DNA from: Darksidea phi
Lineage: Eukaryota > Ascomycota > Dothideomycetes > Pleosporales > Lentitheciaceae
DNA: 12,116 nucleotides
NCBI GenBank assembly: GCA_030770425.1
Contig: JASJFT010000462.1
Span: 1-12,116 of the forward strand
Reading direction: 5' to 3'
The stretch's first letter is position 1, and every line of letters begins with the position of its first letter. The notes beneath the pieces were generated by a model that was given only the letters and a program-made list of their open reading frames with translations, had not been told where the DNA came from and ran no database searches. A program made the translations under genes and the position numbers. This document shows positions 7,869-12,116 of the stretch, one piece after another.

Positions 7869-10058
7869 TTATCTTTTAGATACTTTTATTAGTATAACTC
7901 TAGTATAACTAATAATAACCTAGTTTTTTAGTTTATTATTATAGAGGTCCTATTCTTCGGGGGTATCTTTTAGTTTTTAAGTTTTTTATTAGAGGGGCGA
8001 CTTATCTAACTATTCTAACTTCGGGTCTTCTTCTTTCCTAATTTTATAAGATATTTCTTAGTTTAGTATCTATTATAGCTCCGTCTCTAGATCTTTATCT
8101 AGTAACGATATATCTTAATTAATAGGCTCTATATTTATCTTATTATTTTAGGCGTTATAGTATTCCTACTATATACCTAGGGTCCTTAGCTATCTACTAA
8201 TCTCTAGGTTCTTAGAACTATTTCTATTCTATATTAGGTATCCGTACTACTTATACTATTCTATAAGGTATTCCCTTCTCTTAAGATTCTAATAGAAGAT
8301 ATTCTCTTTCCTCCTAGTTATAAGCTCTCTTTACGCTAGGTATAGGATATATACCCTTTTATAATATATCTAGTATAAGGCCTTATAGCTAAATTCTTTA
8401 TATATAATCCTATAATTAATATCCTATTTATAATTCTTAGTATCTACCCTAGTTAATCTACGTAGTTATTACCCTATAGCGTATTTTATCGGGAAGTACT
8501 TTTTATATTTATTATTATAGTAGCTATTTTATCTTAACTATCCCTATTCTTTATATTCCTTAATCTAGTTATTATAATTATAGAGATAGTATTCTACTAT
8601 TAGGTATTCTTCGTTCTAAAGGTATATATATAGGTAGTCTCTAAGAAGTATTATAACTTTCTTCTTTTATTATATATAGTATTTATATTCCCCTATATAT
8701 TAAGTAAACGGTAGATTCTTATAATCTAAACTATCTTAATCCTACGTTACTCTATAGCCTTTCGGCCCTTAGAGTTTTAAGACCTAGCCTATTATCTACT
8801 AGTCTTAGTCTTTAATAATATATACTAGTTCTATCTCTCTAACGTAGTATTTTATAATATATTAACTAGTTTTATATATCTAGTACTTATTATATACTAA
8901 TTATCGGAAAATATCTTCTATAGTTACTTCTTTTAGCTTTAAGAGTATTAATTCTTTTATCTTAAGCTCTAGATCTTTTTATTATCGAGAAATTTCTTTA
9001 ACCTCGTTCTACCTACTAGTATCGTACTATATCTTAGGTATTAAGTTAGACTTAGTTTCTTTTTCTTTATTATACTTAATTATATTTATACGTCTAGTAC
9101 TATTCTAGCCTTTTATATTTTTCTTTTTATTATTATATTCTTTAGCGAAGTATTCTTATATATCGTAGTATAGATATACCCTTTTATCTCAACGTCGTTT
9201 TATTTCGTCTATTAGAACTTTTTATAGCTTCTTATCTTACTTATATTTCTTATTCTTTAGATATTTCTTTTCCTAAACTATACTAATATTTATTTTATCG
9301 TAACCTTTATAGAACTCGTATTTTTAAGCTATCTACTCTTTTCTATAAACTCTTATTAGTTCTATAGTATCTTACTTCTTAAGTACTTATTTATATAGTC
9401 GATTATTAATATAGATTACCGTCTTAATTAGTTCTACTAGGTCGTCTAACTTTTTAAGTCGAGCTAACTTATCCTTAATTAGCTCCTTAAGTTTATTATA
9501 GTATATAACTATAAGAGGTATATTATCCTAATTAATCTTATACTATAGTTATTTAAATTTAGTAGTATACGTACTTACTAACTTAGTCTACCTTAGCCTT
9601 TAGATCTAGTATTTAGCTTACTAGACCTTATTAATATCTCTAAAGATTAAATGTATCTATTTCTTAAATAAATCCTAATCTTTAAATACTACTTTCGTTT
9701 CGTCGCGTTACTTTAATAAGAAATCTTCGTTAATTATATAATTATCGATTAGGGGCTATATCTATATAGTAACTTTACCTATTATATATATACCCGTAGT
9801 AAGGATCTTATTCTAATCGTTAATAAACGTAGTAGAGTTAAACTAATAGTATAGGTCTAATTACGTAAGGAATAGTCTTAAGCCCTCTTTTCTATTATTA
9901 TATTTCTTTAATATTAGGATCTTTAACTTCGTCCTAAGTTCTACTCGTACCTATTATAAGAATCCTTATAGTAATATTATAGCTTATTATAACTTAACTA
10001 TCTAAGCTATTTATTACTAAATAAGGGCCGCTAGGTTTAATATCGGATTACTAGTTAT
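7869..10058 (-). pseudogene. gag: Chromovirus gag with capsid region, CCHC knuckle and long C-terminal part
   Basis: A single phase runs 730 codons. The chosen start is an ATA at 10056-10058, probably a mutated ATG, 72 bp inside the 5' LTR; the end is a TAA at 7869-7871. N-terminal text (NLAALI, then KEGLRLFLT*LDLYY*FN at about 9830-9890) and the capsid lines LFKK*IHLIFRDINKV and LKELIKDKLARLKKL (about 9440-9650) match the Ty3/gypsy Retrotrans_gag pattern, including the R-L-R-x-T segment. A CCHC knuckle follows at 9135-9176. Unusually, the frame continues about 420 residues beyond the knuckle before protease begins. Gag would form the virus-like particle. The one ATG of the plus strand (9651-9653) is an unmutated His codon of this gag. 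Confidence 0.88.
9135..9176 (-). other. Ruined CCHC zinc knuckle of gag
   Basis: The fourteen codons read Y-L-Y-Y-D-I-*-E-Y-F-A-K-E-Y. Positions 1, 4, 9 and 14 have exactly the CX2CX4HX4C spacing of a retroviral-type zinc knuckle, and all four ligands are Tyr, as expected when TGC/TGT and CAC/CAT are hit by RIP. In the live element this would bind the RNA genome for packaging. Confidence 0.88.
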
Positions 10059-10130
10059 ACTCCCTTCTAAGATATTACGTAAGCTAAATAAAGTTATTAT
10101 ATTAATATAATCTTAGTTTAGAGTAGTTAA
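10059..10130 (-). other. Leader between the 5' LTR and gag; primer-binding site not identified
   Basis: This short segment should contain the tRNA primer-binding site directly after the LTR. On the element's strand it begins TTAACTACTCTAAACTAAGA. I cannot match this to the 3' end of initiator-Met or another tRNA even after allowing C-to-T and G-to-A changes. It may use another primer or self-priming, or the site is too altered. Confidence 0.5.
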
Positions 10131-10567
10131 TATATTATACGTTATACGTACCTTTATACGAAATCTAGGTTAAGATTAATAGAATATTTATTATACTATT
10201 AGTTTCTAATAGGTTAAGATTAAGTTAACGAATTCTATTACTAGAATAACTACTTAAGAAAAGATCTAATCTTATTCGTAAGTATTAGATAAAGAACTAA
10301 AGATTAACTATAAGAAATTAAAATAAAAAGTCTAAGAGATCCTCTACTCTCTTATACCTATCCCTATTCCTTAAGGTAGTAGTAATAGTAGTAGAAGTAG
10401 TAACTTCTATAACTTCTATAACTTCTATAGAGGTTATAAAAGTAGTCGTCTTAGTAACTTCTATAACTTCTAAGTTACGTAATATTAGATTACTAATTAA
10501 GTATAGCTTAGCTATTATAGCTATATTAGAGCTTACCTCGTACTCCTCTAATTCTAGGGTTATAATA
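10131..10567 (-). repeat. 5' LTR of the chromovirus (right copy)
   Basis: It has the same 437-bp length as the left LTR, with matching internal landmarks at the same offset. The inverted repeat ACTTCTATAAC (10412-10422) with GTTATAAAAGT (10433-10443) is at offset 281 in both LTRs, with one transition in this copy. Compared with the left copy it keeps some CG pairs that are TA there, and the reverse elsewhere, so the two copies were mutated independently. As the 5' LTR it would have held the promoter; no TATA box can be called in such AT-rich text. Confidence 0.95.
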
Positions 10568-11100
10568 CCCCGCTAGTTTAATAATAAATAATAACTAATA
10601 AGTAATATAAATAAGAGTAATTACTAGATTTACTCTAAACTATAGGTTTTTTATAGTAAATCTTATAACTATTATAAGACTCCCCCTATTAGAAAAATAT
10701 AGAATTAGCCGCTATACCTCTATTATATAGTAGTAGTATACCTCTACTAATAAATACCTAGTAAGGATAAGAGTATAGCTATATAATCTTATAAAATAGA
10801 TTCTAATATTTAAACTAATCTAGGTAACTAACTTAGATATAATAGTAGTAGTAGTAATAATCTATTATAATACTACGCGAAAATAATAATCTACTATATT
10901 TATAAGCTATAGTAGATCGACTAGTTATAGTATAAATACCCTTATAAATAACGAGATTATAAAATATATAGATTCTATATATACTATATAGATATCTAGA
11001 GCGAGTTCTATCTTAGTAGTAGCTATAAAAACGAACTACGGTAGGTCTAGATATTCCTCTACGCGGTTAGTATAGAATACTAGGTTAAAGATATAAAATA
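10568..11100. other. RIP-mutated flank, no clear gene
   Basis: Between the 5' LTR and the plus-strand gag fossil I see no dependable frame. Short open runs occur (for example RDYKIYRFYIYY at about 10950-10985), but no phase is sustained. It could hold the leader or the degraded 5' part of the second element, or the continuation of whatever lies left of 3189. The TAGTAGTAG and AGTAGTAGTAGTAATAATC strings at 10728-10738 and 10845-10862 are simple trinucleotide runs. Confidence 0.5.
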
Positions 11101-12042
11101 GTATCTAAAGTAGAAGAAACGGCCCTAGATATAAGAGGAATACTAATAATATATAGTAATAGTTTCTATACTATATTTCTAATAAAAGAGAAGATAAATA
11201 AGTAAGCTAACTATATTAAGATTATAAACGAAGATATTCGTTTTTAAAATATAAATATCGAGTACTTTAATTCTAAACTATAAAATATAGATAGTAATAG
11301 TATATATATTAACTAGAGAAAGACTATATATAAAAACGTCCGCTATTTTATAAATATAGTCTAAGTTATAACTATAATATATCCTAACTATATAGTAAGA
11401 GCTTATCTTTAGAAATATTTAAGAGGTAGTATATAGATATAGTATAATAGTATTCTTATAAACGGCGCGTATATCTATCTTTATAGCGGATATAATATAG
11501 ATAATTAAATAATTCTACTTAACTATAAGTTTAAGTATAACGTAGCGGATATTTATATAAATCTAGAAAGTTATAAGTATACTACGCGAGATATTACTAT
11601 AGAAAATTCTATTAAAATCTTTATAATAAATATTATATATAACTTATAGAATATTAGCTATAACTAGCTAGAATAAGACGAGTATAAGTAGATTTAAACT
11701 ATCTTCTATAAACTCGATCCCGATATCTAGCTCTTTATACTAGATCCTACTAATAATCCTACTATATATTTTAAAACCTTTCTTTAATAACTTAAGGATT
11801 AAATAAGAGTTTAGTAATAAAAAGTTAAGAATAAATTAGATTTATATATTCTAAATTACTTATTTAACTAATCTATATCTAACTCTACGAGAATACTATA
11901 CTAAACTTAATACTAGCTATTAGTTAGATATTAAAGCTATAGCGGTAACTCTAAAGTAGAATAATAGAATTAGAACTATTAAGATTTTAAATCTATATAA
12001 TTTAATAAATCTAATATAAATACTTAATAATTACTATAAACT
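11101..12042 (+). pseudogene. Degenerate gag of a second LTR retrotransposon, cut at 12042
   Basis: Plus frame 1 is protein-like for 314 codons, with stops explained as former Gln or Trp codons. Landmarks: KYLRGSI*I*YNSIL at 11413-11457, matching the L-R-G-x-A-x-x-W-Y segment of fungal retrotransposon gags; LLNYKFKYNVADIYINLE at about 11509-11570, leading to YKYTTRDI (11572-11595); and KLDPDI*LFILDPTNNP at about 11710-11760, which resembles the L-x-x-P-L-R-x-x-I-x-x-P region. After about 11790 the tail is rich in former Gln, Asn and Ser, as expected before a zinc knuckle. The frame runs in exact phase to the RIP boundary and stops there, so the rest of gag and pol would lie beyond the window. 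It differs in sequence and orientation from the chromovirus gag. Confidence 0.65.
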
Positions 12043-12116
12043 TGTTACAACCCCACGCGAATCACAGGATGCGGGGCATCCCGAGAAGGTTGGAAGCCAA
12101 GACAAGGGCTTAGTCA
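12043..12116. repeat. Un-RIPped sequence, probable terminus of a young LTR element (partial)
   Basis: Starting exactly at TG (12043-12044), the sequence becomes GC-rich and full of CA and TG (for example TGTTACAACCCC and GAATCACAGGATG). TG followed by TTACAACCC is typical of fungal gypsy LTR ends. The five bases before it, AAACT, would be the candidate target-site duplication. The first 12 bases equal the chromovirus LTR end (TATTATAACCCT on the minus strand) except for three transitions of the RIP type. Only 74 bp are visible, so it could instead be ordinary unique DNA at the edge of the RIP tract. Confidence 0.5.

Larger units (their letters stand above)
3376..7878 (-). pseudogene. pol: Chromovirus pol: PR, RT, RNase H, integrase, chromodomain
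   Basis: One uninterrupted phase carries every pol domain: protease (DSGA-type site at 7768-7779), reverse transcriptase (YLDN at 6709-6720), RNase H (5932-6270), integrase (HHCC 5506-5628, D,D35E 5110-5418), a GPF-type linker (about 4680-4770) and a chromodomain (about 4400-4560). I checked that these sites share the same codon phase, so the only damage is substitution: many CAA, CAG and TGG codons now read TAA or TAG. The product would copy the element's RNA to DNA and insert it. Pol lies one base back from the gag phase, so -1 frameshifting is the likely expression mode. The upstream limit is arbitrary, because no start codon is expected. The frame continues about 250 codons past the chromodomain and then into the LTR, longer than most chromovirus pols. 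Confidence 0.93.
3189..10567 (-). mobile_element. Full-length RIP-inactivated Ty3/gypsy chromovirus
   Basis: Two direct repeats of exactly 437 bp bound a 6505-bp internal region. Orientation is minus: a purine-rich tract sits beside the left LTR when read on the minus strand, and domains read right to left as gag, PR, RT, RNase H, IN, chromodomain. RT before IN is the Ty3/gypsy order, and the chromodomain marks the chromovirus branch that is widespread in fungi. Gag keeps one phase from 10058 to 7869, and pol keeps one phase from protease to the 3' LTR, so I detect no indel. Inactivation is by point mutation alone. No clean target-site duplication is visible: the five bases before 3189 are AGCCC and those after 10567 are CCCCG, sharing only CCC. 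The ends read TA...TA, as expected for TG...CA after RIP. Confidence 0.95.
1..12042. other. RIP-saturated repeat tract (AT-rich fungal heterochromatin)
   Basis: Seen: CA and TG are almost absent on the given strand across 12 kb. By eye I found TG at 944-945, 3258-3259, 6406-6407 and 9652-9653, and CA at 7683-7684 and 9190-9191. CG, CC, GG, AC and GT remain common, and TA is very frequent. Known: RIP in filamentous ascomycetes converts CpA to TpA on both strands of duplicated DNA, which gives this signature. Consequences: there is essentially no ATG (one on plus, at 9651-9653, and no CAT for minus-strand starts), and all former Gln and Trp codons read as TAA or TAG. The tract ends sharply at 12042/12043. 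Exact dinucleotide counts were not computed. Confidence 0.97.

Noticed and set aside
9651..9660. Translation start at the only plus-strand ATG
   Set aside because: It lies antisense inside the gag frame, where it is a His codon, and no open frame follows on the plus strand.
10728..10862. Trinucleotide AGT/TAG runs as a functional repeat array
   Set aside because: They are short, imperfect simple repeats that are common in RIP products.
1..12042. An AT-rich genome such as a mitochondrion, Plasmodium or endosymbiont
   Set aside because: CG, CC and GG are well represented while CA and TG are missing. Base-composition bias alone cannot do that, and the retrotransposon frames show directional C-to-T and G-to-A change.
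1..12042. Decay by CpG methylation and deamination
   Set aside because: CpG is retained throughout. The depleted pair is CpA/TpG, the opposite of CpG decay.
1..12042. Alternative genetic code reading TAA/TAG as Gln
   Set aside because: Stops also replace Trp, and Cys and His become Tyr at fixed motif positions. Only mutation, not recoding, explains all of these together.
12043..12116. tRNA or rRNA fragment explaining the GC-rich end
   Set aside because: No cloverleaf or familiar rRNA string is visible, and the TGTTACAACCC start fits an LTR end better.

Overview
The window is DNA from a filamentous ascomycete (Pezizomycotina) that has been almost completely mutated by repeat-induced point mutation (RIP). 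From position 1 to 12042 the dinucleotides CA and TG are essentially absent: I found only about six by eye. TA is hugely enriched, while CG, CC and GG survive. That pattern is C-to-T change at CpA on both strands, so it is neither general AT-richness nor CpG-methylation decay. No intact gene exists in this stretch. Everything recognisable is a fossil transposable element, readable only because RIP makes transitions and leaves the reading frame in place.

The centre (3189-10567, minus strand) is a full-length Ty3/gypsy retrotransposon of the chromovirus type, about 7.4 kb. Two 437-bp LTRs flank it (3189-3625 and 10131-10567). They align without a gap, and every difference I see is a transition. 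Between them, reading right to left, are a 72-bp leader, a long gag frame (capsid-type region, CCHC zinc knuckle, then about 420 more residues), and a pol frame offset by one base. Pol carries protease, reverse transcriptase, RNase H, integrase (HHCC and D,D35E), a GPF-type linker and a chromodomain. Pol then runs about 250 codons further in frame to a purine-rich tract at the 3' LTR, and stays open for 87 codons into the LTR. Catalytic Asp has often become Asn, and zinc-binding Cys and His have become Tyr, as RIP predicts.

Right of it (10568-12042, plus strand) lies a second degenerate retrotransposon gag of a different family. It is cut at 12042 by sequence that is abruptly normal: 12043-12116 is GC-rich, full of CA and TG, and starts TGTTACAACCCC, like the 5' end of a fungal LTR. 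The simplest reading is that a young, un-RIPped element inserted into the old gag, although the edge of the RIP tract alone could also explain it.

Left of the chromovirus (1-3188) are long plus-strand frames with fewer stops than expected (about 483-1245 and 1250-3188). They look like another decayed gene, which I could not identify. The history suggested is layered: older elements at both sides, the chromovirus inserted among them, RIP of the whole tract, then a fresh insertion at the right edge.
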